A DNA stretch of 32,739 nucleotides from CALGSZ01 sp042408955 (GCA_042408955.1 JBHOQQ010000043.1:1-32739), one strand, 5' to 3'; shown: positions 1 through 8,783, counted from the first letter of the stretch. The notes: a model not told the origin generated them from the letters alone. Numbers and translations: made by a program.

Positions 1-1
1 C

Positions 2-940
2 ACCACCCAATCCCCTCTTGGCTCGGTAACCAATATCGCAGCTGCGTTCATCGCTGCCATCGTCTACGCTCTAGTTAACACCGGGGGGCTCGCGATCGTG
101 GTTGCTCCGGTGCTCGGAGAATCGGCGTACCGCCTCTGGCGGAACAGTTTTAGTCCTTGGACCTACGTTGTCTCCCTTATGTCCCTTGGGAGCCTCATCC
201 CTGTTCTTGCCGACCAACACCCGCTTGCGCTTCTCGTGCTGTTAGTCCCACTCCTCGGCTCCCACTTTGCGCAGCGTGCATTGCGCGATGTGCAAGAAGA
301 GACCCAGGCAACGATGGCCGGCTTGGCCGACGCGCTCGAAGTACGAGATCCGTACACGCATCATCACTCGGTGCGCGTCACGACACTGGTCGAAGCAATC
401 CTCAACGAAATGCCCCACTTGCCGTCTGACACCCGCAAGATGATCATGGATGCAGCCCGCATTCACGACCTTGGCAAGATCGGCGTCCGTGACGCCGCGC
501 TCCTCAAACAAGGACCCTTGACCACGGAGGAGTTCGAGGAGATCAAGCGGCACTCCTCCATCGGGGCAGAGCTTGTCAGTCGCTTAGCCATCTACCGCCG
601 GAGTGCGGCGATTGTTCGCCATCATCACGAGCGATGGGATGGAAAGGGATATCCGGACGGGCTAAAGGGCGAGCAAATTCCCCTCGGCGCTCGGATCATC
701 GCCGTGGCAGACACCTTCGACGCCATGACGTCGGACCGTCCCTACCGCCGCGCGCTCTCGATTGAAGCGGCCATTGCGGAGATCCAACGCAACAGCGGCA
801 CGCAATTCGATCCGAAGGTCGTGGACGCCTTCCTCCGCGCGGTGGCGGATCCCGTGCGGATGGCCGCCATGACGCGCTCCCATGCAAAGCGGACTACAGA
901 AAGGCCCGAAACCCAGGTCACTGCGATGCCGGCCGACTGA
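2..940 (+). CDS. HD-GYP domain protein with N-terminal membrane region (5' end outside window)
   Basis: The frame is open from the window edge, so the start lies upstream; 312 residues are visible. The first ~85 are hydrophobic with several likely membrane helices (a clear one ends in LLVLLVPLLG), followed by an HD-GYP domain. Diagnostic motifs are present: HDLGKIG, HHHERWDGKGYP and the ADTFDAMTSDRPYR block. HD-GYP proteins of this type hydrolyse cyclic-di-GMP at a di- or tri-iron centre on the cytoplasmic side of the membrane. All metal-binding His/Asp of the HD and GYP motifs are retained, so activity is expected. The ligand of the membrane part cannot be told. A GTG at 98 could be an internal start, but residues before it (positions 2-97) read as another hydrophobic segment, so I take the gene as continuing upstream. 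The downstream HAD gene follows within 72 bp. Confidence 0.9.
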   Translation, partial: TTQSPLGSVTNIAAAFIAAIVYALVNTGGLAIVVAPVLGESAYRLWRNSFSPWTYVVSLMSLGSLIPVLADQHPLALLVLLVPLLGSHFAQRALRDVQEETQATMAGLADALEVRDPYTHHHSVRVTTLVEAILNEMPHLPSDTRKMIMDAARIHDLGKIGVRDAALLKQGPLTTEEFEEIKRHSSIGAELVSRLAIYRRSAAIVRHHHERWDGKGYPDGLKGEQIPLGARIIAVADTFDAMTSDRPYRRALSIEAAIAEIQRNSGTQFDPKVVDAFLRAVADPVRMAAMTRSHAKRTTERPETQVTAMPAD

Positions 941-1011
941 ACCCTGGCTTGTGCTCGTGTGGTTTAATGAGCCATGGTTGGGGCCGCACGGAGACCGAGG
1001 TTTCAGGTTGG

Positions 1012-1803
1012 GTGCCAACACACGCGATCACGTTTGACTTCCACAATACGCTCGCCTTGTGCGATACATGGTTTGAGCTCGAGATCCGGCATTTGGTCTC
1101 AGCGTTTCTTCGCTGGCATGCGCAGCAACGCCGCCAAACGCCAGATCCTTTCTTATTAGCCGCGAGCGATGCTGCCTACCGGCGCCTGCGAAGAGCGATT
1201 CACGTTCACGGGCATGAGCTTCCAGCGGAGCGGTGCATTATCACAGTCCTGAACGATCTCGGGATGCCCGTCTCACCAGACTTGGTCGCCACCGGCGTTG
1301 CGCACCTCATGGAATCTGCCCTGAACGACCTCACCCCGGTCGAAGGAGCCATTGACACGGTGCGGTCATTGTCAGCGGCCGGATTTCGCTTGGGCATCAT
1401 CTCCAGCGCCGTCTATCACCCGTTTGTCGAGTGGGCGCTCGAACGCTTTGGCATTCGTGAGAACTTTGCTCAGATAACGACATCGGCCTCATCAGGGTAT
1501 TACAAGTCTCGGCCAGAAATTTTCTGGCAGACCCTCGACCTGATTGGAGCCGAGCCTTCACGATCGGTGCATGTCGGAGACTCGCTGCGATTCGACGTCC
1601 GAGGTGCTCAACGTGCCGGCATGCGTGCCGTGTGGCTCGCGCGAGACGATCTTGCCCATACAGTCGAGGGCATCGAGCCCGATCTGGTATTGACAACGCT
1701 CCTAGGAGCAGCACGACCACTTGCCGAGCTGGCTGTCAGCACCCATGATCGCGTGGACGGCGTTGCTCCCGGTCGCGTGCCGACCATCGCTAGGGTTCCA
1801 TGA
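1012..1803 (+). CDS. HAD-superfamily hydrolase with variant motif I
   Basis: A 263-residue haloacid-dehalogenase-like protein. Motif I reads TFDFHNTL just after the start, motif II is IISSAV, motif III is the Lys of YKSRPEIF, and motif IV is HVGDSLRFDVRGAQRAGM. The region between motifs I and II (about 75-100 residues) is a helical cap of type C1. Motif I normally is DxDxT; here the second Asp, the general acid/base in phosphatases, is His, so the reaction cannot be assigned as ordinary phosphatase. The GTG at 1012 is chosen because it puts motif I about eight residues in, as usual; TTG 949 and ATG 967 are in-frame alternatives that add up to 21 residues with no obvious domain. The stop codon overlaps the start of trmD (ATGA), so the two are translationally coupled. 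Confidence 0.82.
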   Translation: MPTHAITFDFHNTLALCDTWFELEIRHLVSAFLRWHAQQRRQTPDPFLLAASDAAYRRLRRAIHVHGHELPAERCIITVLNDLGMPVSPDLVATGVAHLMESALNDLTPVEGAIDTVRSLSAAGFRLGIISSAVYHPFVEWALERFGIRENFAQITTSASSGYYKSRPEIFWQTLDLIGAEPSRSVHVGDSLRFDVRGAQRAGMRAVWLARDDLAHTVEGIEPDLVLTTLLGAARPLAELAVSTHDRVDGVAPGRVPTIARVP

Positions 1804-2546
1804 ACCAGACCCACGGCGCGTTGGCAGCAAACCAGCCAACCTTGCGCGTCGATGTCTTTACACTTTTTCCGAGCATGTTTGTCGGTCCCTTGACGGAGAG
1901 CATCATTCAGCGTGCCCAGGAAAATGGCCTGTTAGCTATCCACGTGCATGATTTCCGGCAGTGGGCGACCGACCGCCACCGCACGGTGGATGACACGCCG
2001 TATGGCGGAGGCGCAGGCATGGTGATCAAAGCCCCGCCACTCATCGAGGCTGTAGAAGCGGTCTTGGGAACGGAGGCGGCAGAGACGAAGGTTGTGCTCC
2101 TCTCGGCCAGCGGCCGCCTCTTCACCCAGGCAGTCGCCCGTGAGCTGGCGTTTTCAAGGCGCCTCGCGTTGATCTGTGGTCATTACGAGGGAATCGACGA
2201 GCGCGTCACCGAGCTACTGCATGCGGATCTCATCTCCATCGGCGACTACGTCCTGACTGGCGGCGAGCTCCCGGCGATGGTGCTCATCGATGCCGTGGCT
2301 CGTCTGATCCCTGGCGTCATTGACGAGGCATCGATCGCGGAGGAATCCCACAGTGCGGGCTTGGTCGAATATCCTCACTACACGCGACCGGCCACCTTCC
2401 GCGGCTTGTCGGTTCCCGCAGTGCTTCGCACTGGAAATCACTCCCTCATCCAGCGCTGGCGAGGCCAGCAGGCTCTTCGCCGGACCGCGCAATGGCGCCC
2501 AGATCTTCTCGATCCTTGCGCATCCGACGATAACGACACCATGTGA
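1800..2546 (+). CDS. trmD: tRNA (guanine-N1)-methyltransferase TrmD
   Basis: The protein (248 residues) methylates N1 of G37 next to the anticodon of tRNAs reading CNN codons, using S-adenosylmethionine, which prevents +1 frameshifting. Family landmarks are all visible: the N-terminal VDVFTLFPSMF, the DDTPYGGGAGMV block, the trefoil-knot AdoMet site LICGHYEGIDERV followed by SIGDYVLTGGELPAM, and the C-terminal PHYTRPATFRGL and LRTGNHSLIQRWR. Length matches the family. ATG 1800 shares bases with the stop of the HAD gene. In many genomes trmD sits with rpsP, rimM and rplS; none is adjacent here, which is a departure from the common order. The last ~10 residues (CASDDNDTM) are an unremarkable tail. 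Confidence 0.97.
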   Translation: MNQTHGALAANQPTLRVDVFTLFPSMFVGPLTESIIQRAQENGLLAIHVHDFRQWATDRHRTVDDTPYGGGAGMVIKAPPLIEAVEAVLGTEAAETKVVLLSASGRLFTQAVARELAFSRRLALICGHYEGIDERVTELLHADLISIGDYVLTGGELPAMVLIDAVARLIPGVIDEASIAEESHSAGLVEYPHYTRPATFRGLSVPAVLRTGNHSLIQRWRGQQALRRTAQWRPDLLDPCASDDNDTM

Positions 2547-2778
2547 TCGCCTTGTGCCGTCATTCAGTCGAGCGAGTCAAGTGCACGGACAGGTCTTTTC
2601 CGGTTCGGTACCTTGGCGCTATGGTTGGGTCTTCACTCGCCTGGTACGCTCAAGGTGTCGCGGTCGCGATAGCCTGTCCCGAGCGCGGATCGCCGACATC
2701 TGACGCTGGGTTGTGCCGCTCGTGCCTACCAGCCGGCACTACGGCAGAAGCACACGACGCGAGGAGCATGGTCAATCG

Positions 2779-4062
2779 ATGGCAACGGGGCTTATTGCGC
2801 AACGCCCTGCGGCGGCGGATGTCGCCAGGGAGCCAACGTCGGTCGAGCAGACAGGCCTCGATCTTTCACTTATCGCCGACCTCGCCCTCAAGCTGATTTA
2901 CTACAACAATCAGATCACCGCTCAGGCGATCAGCGATGAGCTCTGTCTTCCCTTTTACAATATTGTTGACAAGGCGCTCATGATGCTGAAAAAGGAAGAG
3001 CTCATCGAGGTCGCAGGAAGCAACGGGTTCGGTGAACTTGCTTACCAATACACGATCACTCCCAAGGGACAGATCCGTGTCCACAGTCTCCTTGAGCGCA
3101 CTACCTATGTTGGCCCTGCGCCCATTACGCTCGATCACTATCGCCAGATCGTCAAAGCGCAAGCGATCGCCGAGGTACGGGTCGGCCCCAAGGAAGTCCG
3201 CGAAGCGCTTGCCGACCTCGTGCTGGAAGAGCACATCATTGACGCCCTAGGCCAGGCAGTAAACACCGGCCGGTCCCTCTTCCTCTTTGGACCACCCGGT
3301 AACGGCAAAACAATTCTCGCCGAGCATATTATTAGCTTGCTCGGCGGTGCCGTGTTGATTCCCTACTGCATAACGATCGATGGGCAGATCATCAAAGTCC
3401 TCGATCTGCACAATCACGTGCCTATCCCGATCCAAGGGCGGCCGGATTGGGACCGCCGCTTCGTACTCTGCAAGCGGCCAGCGATCATCACCGGTGGAGA
3501 GCTGACCCTCGAAGTTCTCGACCTGGTCTACGACCGGTTTGCTCGCATCTACGAAGCGCCACTGCAAGTGAAGGCGAATGGCGGCATGCTCCTGATCGAC
3601 GACTTTGGGCGCCAACAGGTGCAACCCCGGCAGCTGCTCAACCGGTGGATCGTGCCGTTGGAGAAGCGCATTGATTTCATGACGCTGCACACCGGCAAGA
3701 AGATTGAGGTGCCGTTCGACCAGCTCGTCGTCTTCTCAACCAACCTCGCGCCCAAAGATCTCGTCGATGAGGCATTCCTCCGCCGCATCCAGAACAAGAT
3801 TCACGTGACAAATCCGTCGATCGAGGTTTACCGTGAGATCTTCCGTCGCCAGTGTGAGCAACTGGGCGTTCCCTTCGATCAAAATGGGCTCGTCTACCTT
3901 CTGCGCGAGTATTACGTCAAACCCAAGCGCGAGCTGCGTTCCGTCCACCCGCGGGACATCTTGCGAACACTGGTCGGCATCGCACGGTATCACAATATGC
4001 CACCGGTGCTTTCGCAACAGCTCATTGATCGGGCATGTCAGACGTACTTTGTGGACGTGTAG
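2779..4062 (+). CDS. AAA ATPase with N-terminal winged-helix-like domain
   Basis: A 427-residue protein. Residues ~30-110 resemble a winged helix (ITAQAISDELCLP, then a YTITPKG wing), and an AAA domain follows from ~150. Walker A is GPPGNGKT, Walker B LLIDDFG, sensor 1 VVFSTNLAP, and the Arg-finger region FLRRIQNKI; the C-terminal ~90 residues look like a small helical AAA lid. No protease or helicase motif is seen. Proteins of this layout are known as uncharacterised AAA ATPases in several phyla, sometimes near type IV/Flp pilus genes; no pilus gene is here. ATG 2779 is chosen because GAGGAG lies 12 bp before it; GTG 2713 is an in-frame alternative. The gene stands alone, 232 bp after trmD and 13 bp from the convergent recO. 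Function unknown: a regulatory or remodelling ATPase is an inference. Confidence 0.82.
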   Translation: MATGLIAQRPAAADVAREPTSVEQTGLDLSLIADLALKLIYYNNQITAQAISDELCLPFYNIVDKALMMLKKEELIEVAGSNGFGELAYQYTITPKGQIRVHSLLERTTYVGPAPITLDHYRQIVKAQAIAEVRVGPKEVREALADLVLEEHIIDALGQAVNTGRSLFLFGPPGNGKTILAEHIISLLGGAVLIPYCITIDGQIIKVLDLHNHVPIPIQGRPDWDRRFVLCKRPAIITGGELTLEVLDLVYDRFARIYEAPLQVKANGGMLLIDDFGRQQVQPRQLLNRWIVPLEKRIDFMTLHTGKKIEVPFDQLVVFSTNLAPKDLVDEAFLRRIQNKIHVTNPSIEVYREIFRRQCEQLGVPFDQNGLVYLLREYYVKPKRELRSVHPRDILRTLVGIARYHNMPPVLSQQLIDRACQTYFVDV

Positions 4063-4075
4063 CGGTGCATTGTGA

Positions 4076-4858
4076 TCAATCTTGCGCTGGGGCCGCTGCT
4101 TGGAGAGCATGCCAGACGCGCAAGCTTGCGAGGTCGCGTTCCGTGATTGAGCGGATATAGGCGGTGAGCGCCCCTTCGACCTCGGCCCGTAGCGACGCAT
4201 CGAGCCGGAGCCTAAGTGCGTCACCCAACCCAGAGCGATCGAGCGTGCGAAGGTATTTCTGCGCGTTCACCGAGAGCAGCCGAGCCGCGGGATCCGCAAG
4301 GCGGCAATCCGGGCAGAGCATCCCACCTAGCGAGACACTGAGTGCGTTGGCTGTGGGCTGGAGCTGACGCTCACACTTGACGCAACGGTACAGCTCCGGG
4401 CGAAACCCAGAGGCTGTCAGGATGGCAAGCTCAAAATAGCGCGTCAATGCAAACGGGTCGACACCATCCGCGAGCAGGCGCAGCGACCTGGCGAGGACAT
4501 CGTAGATACGCGCGTTTTCCTGGTGATCCTCTGTGAGGCGATTGACGAGCTCGGCCATGTGCGATGCGTGTGCCACCCGCTCCAGGTCGCCACGGATACC
4601 GAGATACGGGTCTACGGTGTCGGCACCGGTGACCACGTCGAGTTCCCGGCCCTTGGCCACCATCAGCATCGAGCGCGTGAAGTATTCCAGGTGCGGGCCG
4701 AGCTTGCTCGTCGGCCGACGCACTCCCTTCGCGACGAGGCGCAACTTTCCGCGGCCTGGAGTAAAGACGGTTAGGATCCGATCAGCTTCCCCGAGGTCGG
4801 TTCGGCCTAAAACAATTGCCTCAGTTCGGTAGATGCGCTCACGCGATGGCGTACTCAT
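4076..4858 (-). CDS. recO: DNA repair protein RecO
   Basis: RecO (260 residues) anneals single strands and, with RecF and RecR, loads RecA onto SSB-coated gaps. The N-terminal OB-fold is recognisable by TEAIVLGRTDLGEADRI and FTPGRGKLRLVAKGVRRP. A helical domain follows, and a zinc ribbon is formed by CVKC and, after ~20 residues, CPDC. Length fits the family. ATG 4858 is taken as start; an in-frame TTG two codons upstream (4864) is possible. A -10-like CATAAT is seen about 20 bp upstream, without a convincing -35. The gene converges with the AAA ATPase gene with only 13 bp between stops. recR lies in the same window at 16.6 kb but is not linked. Confidence 0.95.
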   Translation of the reverse strand: MSTPSRERIYRTEAIVLGRTDLGEADRILTVFTPGRGKLRLVAKGVRRPTSKLGPHLEYFTRSMLMVAKGRELDVVTGADTVDPYLGIRGDLERVAHASHMAELVNRLTEDHQENARIYDVLARSLRLLADGVDPFALTRYFELAILTASGFRPELYRCVKCERQLQPTANALSVSLGGMLCPDCRLADPAARLLSVNAQKYLRTLDRSGLGDALRLRLDASLRAEVEGALTAYIRSITERDLASLRVWHALQAAAPAQD

Positions 4859-4939
4859 GCCCAATCCCGGCTACCTACATTATGTCGAATCTTACCATGT
4901 ATCCGGCACTCCTGCCCGTCCGACCATCTGGGCGCTGAA

Positions 4940-4969
4940 TTGACACCTTTCAATGCTCAGGGGTAGATT
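4940..4969 (+). promoter_or_regulatory. Promoter of the cytochrome c assembly operon (possibly leaderless)
   Basis: TTGACA (4940-4945), an 18-bp spacer and TAGATT (4964-4969). Only six bases separate the -10 from the ATG of ccdA at 4976, so the predicted transcription start falls on the start codon. An SD-like AGGGG overlaps the promoter and would not be in such a transcript. Confidence 0.6.
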
Positions 4970-4975
4970 TCGGCC

Positions 4976-5722
4976 ATGAACACGAACGTTTCGTTCCTTG
5001 CGGCTTTCGTCGCTGGGGTGCTCTCAATTTCATCGCCGTGCGTGTTACCGCTGGTTCCCTTGTACCTTACGCACCTGGCCGGCGTGTCAATAGATGTGCG
5101 CGGTGTGCAAGGGAGAGCACGCGTCATGGCCAACGCCGCCGCCTACGTGCTGGGATTTTCCACGATCTTCGTGCTTCTTGGCGTCGCGTTCGGAGCGGCC
5201 GGGGCACTGGTTTCGACCGGCACCGTGGTGGCGGAAAACAAATTCTGGCTCGTCCGCCTCGGTGGAGCGCTCCTCATGGCGCTTGGACTTCACCAACTTG
5301 GCGTAATCCGGCTGCCTGGATTGAACCGGGAGTATCGGTGGTTACCGGCACGCGTTCCCGCGGGGCGTCTTACCTCCTCGTTTGTCGTGGGCGCGACATT
5401 CGGCGCCGGGTGGTCGCCTTGCGTCGGTCCAATCCTCGGCGCCATTCTGACCATGGCTGCCGGACAGGGTGACCCGGAGCGTGCCGCGGCCTTGCTCGCC
5501 GTATACTCTGCCGGGTTGGGAGTGCCCTTCCTGGCAGCGGCGCTCTTCGGATCATCTCGGGCGGTCATTCGCTGGCTGTCCCCCCGCCTCTCGTTGCTGA
5601 CCAGCCTCTCTGGTGCGTTCATGCTCGCGATCGGCGCGATCATGGCCCTCGGGATTTACGAAACGCTGTTCGCCAGGCTGGCCGCCATGGTGCCCTGGCA
5701 GCCACTTGAGCCCGGGTTGTGA
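4976..5722 (+). CDS. ccdA: Cytochrome c biogenesis thiol-disulfide transporter CcdA
   Basis: A 248-residue polytopic membrane protein with about six helices. It carries reducing equivalents from cytoplasmic thioredoxin to the outside, to keep apocytochrome c and ResA-type proteins reduced. The two reactive cysteines of the family are present in equivalent halves: SSPCVLPLVPLYL near residue 22 and GWSPCVGPILGAIL near residue 150. Length and topology match short CcdA proteins without thioredoxin or DsbD domains. It is the first gene of a four-gene System II operon, followed 30 bp later by resB. ATG 4976 starts immediately downstream of a good promoter (see 4940-4969). Confidence 0.95.
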   Translation: MNTNVSFLAAFVAGVLSISSPCVLPLVPLYLTHLAGVSIDVRGVQGRARVMANAAAYVLGFSTIFVLLGVAFGAAGALVSTGTVVAENKFWLVRLGGALLMALGLHQLGVIRLPGLNREYRWLPARVPAGRLTSSFVVGATFGAGWSPCVGPILGAILTMAAGQGDPERAAALLAVYSAGLGVPFLAAALFGSSRAVIRWLSPRLSLLTSLSGAFMLAIGAIMALGIYETLFARLAAMVPWQPLEPGL

Positions 5723-5752
5723 CGACACAACTCCGGCGCACGGGGAGAGACG

Positions 5753-7222
5753 ATGGCAGAACTCACCGCCCGCGAGCGAGTGTCCCAGCGTTCCCCGCTC
5801 GAATGGGCGGTTGACCGCGTCTGGCGTTTCTTCTGCTCGGTCCGCGCCGCGGTATGGGAGATCGCCATCTTAGCCGTCATGGTGCTCATCGGTACGCTGC
5901 GCGGCAGCTCCGTTCCCAACTCCATTGCGGAGACGCTCCCGTTTACTCGCCCGGTCGTGGATCGCTGGTACGCGTGGGACGTGTTCCACTCCCTGCCATT
6001 TGCTCTCATGCTCGCCCTGCTCTCCGTCGCGATTGCCATCTGCACCATCAACCGCGCGCCGGCAATCTGGCGCACGATCACTCATCCCACAATCAAGACG
6101 ACCCAGGGCTTCCTCAACAGCGCGGAGCATGCCGCGACGCTCTCCAAGCCGGTAGCCTGTTCAGAACTCGTCGACGCGATTCGCGCATCGCTCATGCAGC
6201 GACATTACCGGGTCCTCACCGAAGAACACCAGGGGGAAATCCACCTCTATGCCGACCGGTATCGCTACGCGAAGCTGGGCACGTTCCCCTTCCACCTCGC
6301 GCTCATCCTCGTGCTCGTTGGAGGAATCGTGGGAGCGCGGTATGGCTTCCGCGACAACGAGTTCGTGATTCCCGAGGGATCGACGCGAGAAGTCGGGCAC
6401 GGTACGGGCTTGAGCGTCAAGCTCGAACGCTTCGTGGATAGCTGGCGGGAAAACGGTACGCCGCAAGACTACCGCAGCGATCTCGTCCTCTATAAGAACG
6501 GCAAAGAGATCAAGCGTCAGTCCATCCGCGTCAATCACCCAATGACCTATGGCAGCGTCGTGTTTTACCAGTCCAGCTATGGCCAGGCGATTGCGCTCCG
6601 CGTTACCGACGCCCAAGGGCGAGTCGTCTTTGACGACGCGATTCCAGTCGGCTTGTATACCGCGCGCACCAATCCAAATGCGCCCGCTGGCAGGCAACCA
6701 CTCCCACAGGCGGGCGCCCAGATTAACGTCATCGCTCCGAGCGCTCCTGGCATCGACATGCCGGAGGCAGGGACCATTGATCTCCAAAGCGGTGAGATCT
6801 TCGTGCAGGTTCGGCCACTCGGCCCCATAACCGATCCTACCCAAATGCCACCTAGCGCCGTTCTGCGTCAAGGAGACGTCGTCGAGCTTGGAGGACTCAC
6901 CATCCAATTCCTGAGGGAGCGCCGGTTCACGCTCCTGCAGGTTGCGAGCAATCCTGGCATTCCCATCTTCTGGACCGCGGCAGTGATGCTCGTCGGCGGA
7001 CTGGCTATCACCTTCTACTTTCCACACCGTCGCGTTCGAGCTATCGTTCGGCCATTGCCAGGCGGAATCGCGACTGCCACGCTGGTTCCGCTGGCGAAAC
7101 GTGATTGGAGTGGACAGCGGGACTTCTTCCGCGTTATCCAGGACCTTGAGGCAAAGTTAGGCGTACCGGCGACCGTACGGGGCCGTGCAGAACATCTCGG
7201 CGACCAAACGGCGCTCGCATAA
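5753..7222 (+). CDS. resB: Cytochrome c biogenesis protein ResB (Ccs1)
   Basis: ResB/Ccs1 (489 residues) pairs with CcsA/ResC to move heme across the membrane and attach it to CXXCH apocytochromes. Hydrophobic segments lie near residues 35-50, 80-97 and 180-200, then a large extracytoplasmic domain with the family motif SIRVNHPMTYGSVVFYQSSYG, and a fourth helix near 400-420 (FWTAAVMLVGGLAITFYF) before a short cytoplasmic tail. The conserved FPFHLALILVLVGG begins helix 3. ATG 5753 has a purine-rich GGGGAGAG about 5 bp upstream. It lies between ccdA and ccsA, the usual System II arrangement. Confidence 0.92.
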   Translation: MAELTARERVSQRSPLEWAVDRVWRFFCSVRAAVWEIAILAVMVLIGTLRGSSVPNSIAETLPFTRPVVDRWYAWDVFHSLPFALMLALLSVAIAICTINRAPAIWRTITHPTIKTTQGFLNSAEHAATLSKPVACSELVDAIRASLMQRHYRVLTEEHQGEIHLYADRYRYAKLGTFPFHLALILVLVGGIVGARYGFRDNEFVIPEGSTREVGHGTGLSVKLERFVDSWRENGTPQDYRSDLVLYKNGKEIKRQSIRVNHPMTYGSVVFYQSSYGQAIALRVTDAQGRVVFDDAIPVGLYTARTNPNAPAGRQPLPQAGAQINVIAPSAPGIDMPEAGTIDLQSGEIFVQVRPLGPITDPTQMPPSAVLRQGDVVELGGLTIQFLRERRFTLLQVASNPGIPIFWTAAVMLVGGLAITFYFPHRRVRAIVRPLPGGIATATLVPLAKRDWSGQRDFFRVIQDLEAKLGVPATVRGRAEHLGDQTALA

Positions 7223-7240
7223 GAGGGGCAGAGCTAAGCC

Positions 7241-8146
7241 ATGGAAGGACTTGTCAAGCTTTCGTTTTATAGCTTCACCGCCGCCTCGATCGCGCTGGGG
7301 GCCGCGCTTGTCGGCTACGTTATTTACGCGATCGGCAGGATTCGCGTTCGGCGCGCCACGATGGCCACCACAGCCGGAACGACGGTCACGACGACGACCA
7401 CAGAGTTCGGCCCTGGATCGGTCGCTGCTGGCCGCTTTGGGACGCTCCTCGCCTGGTTCGCCGTGGTCTTTCAGGGATGTTCTGTGCTCCTTCGCACGAT
7501 CGCGGCCGAGCGTGGACCGTACAGCAACATGTATGAGTTTTCCCTGGCGTTCATCTTTGCCGTGACCCTGATCTATCTCATCTTCGAGCGCATGTACGCT
7601 GTTAAGCAGCTTGGCGCGATCGTGATGGCCATCGCCTTCGGCATGGCGCTCTATGTCTGGTCGCTGCCAGCGAGTATGCGAGAAGTGGACGCGCTGAATC
7701 CCGCGCTGCAGAACCAGCCTCTCATGACCGCCCATGTTTCGATGGCGATTCTGTCGTATGCCACGTTTGCCGTATCGTTTGCTGCTGCGGTGCTTTACTT
7801 GATCGCCAGCCGGCGCCGCGTCACCTGGCTTCCCAGCCCGGAGATGCTTGATGACATCGGATATCGGGCGGTTACGCTCGGATTCCCCATGCTGGCTCTG
7901 GTGCTGATTCTCGGGTCCGTCTGGGCGTACCGCGCCTGGGGATCGTACTGGTCCTGGGATCCCAAGGAGACGGCTGCGCTCTTTACCTGGCTGGTCTACG
8001 GCGTCTACCTTCACACGCGCACGCTGCGTGGCTGGCGCGGTCAGCGCAGCGCGATCATCTTGCTCATCGGATTCGCCGCCGTCATATTTACCTACTACGG
8101 CAACTACTTCTTCGGTGGCATGCACGCGTATGGAGGCGTGAAGTAA
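7241..8146 (+). CDS. ccsA: Cytochrome c biogenesis protein CcsA/ResC (heme lyase subunit)
   Basis: A 301-residue protein with about eight membrane helices, carrying the tryptophan-rich heme-handling signature WGSYWSWDPKET followed by FTWLVYGVYLHTR, diagnostic of CcsA/ResC/CcsB. Conserved histidines flank this WWD-type segment (AHVSMAILSYATF upstream; YLHTR and the C-terminal GGMHAYGGV downstream), consistent with external heme ligands. With ResB it forms the synthase that joins heme to apocytochrome c. It starts at ATG 7241, 18 bp after resB (GAGGGGCAGAG upstream), and is followed 16 bp later by the thioredoxin-like gene. A low-complexity Thr-rich stretch near residues 45-60 lies in a cytoplasmic loop. 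Confidence 0.94.
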   Translation: MEGLVKLSFYSFTAASIALGAALVGYVIYAIGRIRVRRATMATTAGTTVTTTTTEFGPGSVAAGRFGTLLAWFAVVFQGCSVLLRTIAAERGPYSNMYEFSLAFIFAVTLIYLIFERMYAVKQLGAIVMAIAFGMALYVWSLPASMREVDALNPALQNQPLMTAHVSMAILSYATFAVSFAAAVLYLIASRRRVTWLPSPEMLDDIGYRAVTLGFPMLALVLILGSVWAYRAWGSYWSWDPKETAALFTWLVYGVYLHTRTLRGWRGQRSAIILLIGFAAVIFTYYGNYFFGGMHAYGGVK

Positions 8147-8162
8147 GAAGCCGAGCAACGCC

Positions 8163-8771
8163 ATGAGCGAAACGACGCTCGTACCGCCAACCTCGCCGCA
8201 ATCGTCCACTGCACGTGCATTGGACCGGCGGCGCGTTATGTTTTCGATCGGCCTTGCTCTCGCCATTCTCGTCGCCGCGTGGTTCGTCAGTGGCAAAGCA
8301 GGGCTCGACCAGCTTGGCCGCGGAGGTATCAACCAAAAACTCTTACCCCGGCCGGGCGAGCCCGCGCCAGACTTCACGGCGGTCGACATTCACGGCAATA
8401 TCGTCTCGCTGTCGGACTTCAAGGGGCAGCCAGTTTGGCTCAATTTTTGGGGAACCTGGTGTCCACCATGCCGCGCGGAAATGCCCGACATGCAGGCGGC
8501 CTACGAGCAGCTTGCGCCGAAGGGCCTCGTGCTGCTCGCGGTCAGCTTAGGTGACCCACCGGAAGTCGCGGCTGATTTCGCGAACCGCAATGGTGTGACG
8601 TTCACCGTGCTGCTTGATCCACAGCGTACCTTCACAAGCCAAGCTTACCCGATCTACAACTTTCCCACACATATCTTTATCGATCGGGATGGGATTGTGC
8701 GGAAGGTCGTGCTTTCGGTCATGAGTCCGGAGGAGGCACTAGCCAATGCCTCCTCCGTTTTGGACGAGTAG
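8163..8771 (+). CDS. resA: ResA/TlpA-like membrane-anchored thioredoxin
   Basis: A 202-residue protein: a short cytoplasmic N-terminus, one membrane anchor near residues 22-42 (FSIGLALAILVAAWFVSG), and an extracytoplasmic thioredoxin fold. The redox site is WCPPC, preceded by the AhpC/TSA-type PAPDFTAVDIHG and followed by the cis-Pro region YNFPTHIFIDRDG. Proteins of this kind reduce the CXXCH cysteines of apocytochrome c using electrons from CcdA. Last gene of the ccdA-resB-ccsA-resA operon; it converges with the KDPG aldolase gene, 18 bp between stops. The symbol rests on operon context; a general TlpA name is equally valid. Confidence 0.88.
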   Translation: MSETTLVPPTSPQSSTARALDRRRVMFSIGLALAILVAAWFVSGKAGLDQLGRGGINQKLLPRPGEPAPDFTAVDIHGNIVSLSDFKGQPVWLNFWGTWCPPCRAEMPDMQAAYEQLAPKGLVLLAVSLGDPPEVAADFANRNGVTFTVLLDPQRTFTSQAYPIYNFPTHIFIDRDGIVRKVVLSVMSPEEALANASSVLDE

Positions 8772-8783
8772 AGGAACGCGCCG

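Noticed and set aside
2320..2896. Overlapping plus-strand frames between trmD and the AAA ATPase
   Set aside because: They run through trmD or the ATPase in another frame and are Arg/Ser-rich without any domain; the 232-bp gap is better left as non-coding.
7157..8389. Long minus-strand reading frame opposite ccsA and resA
   Set aside because: It is antisense to clearly recognised genes, has a skewed His/Arg/Gly composition, and shows no domain.
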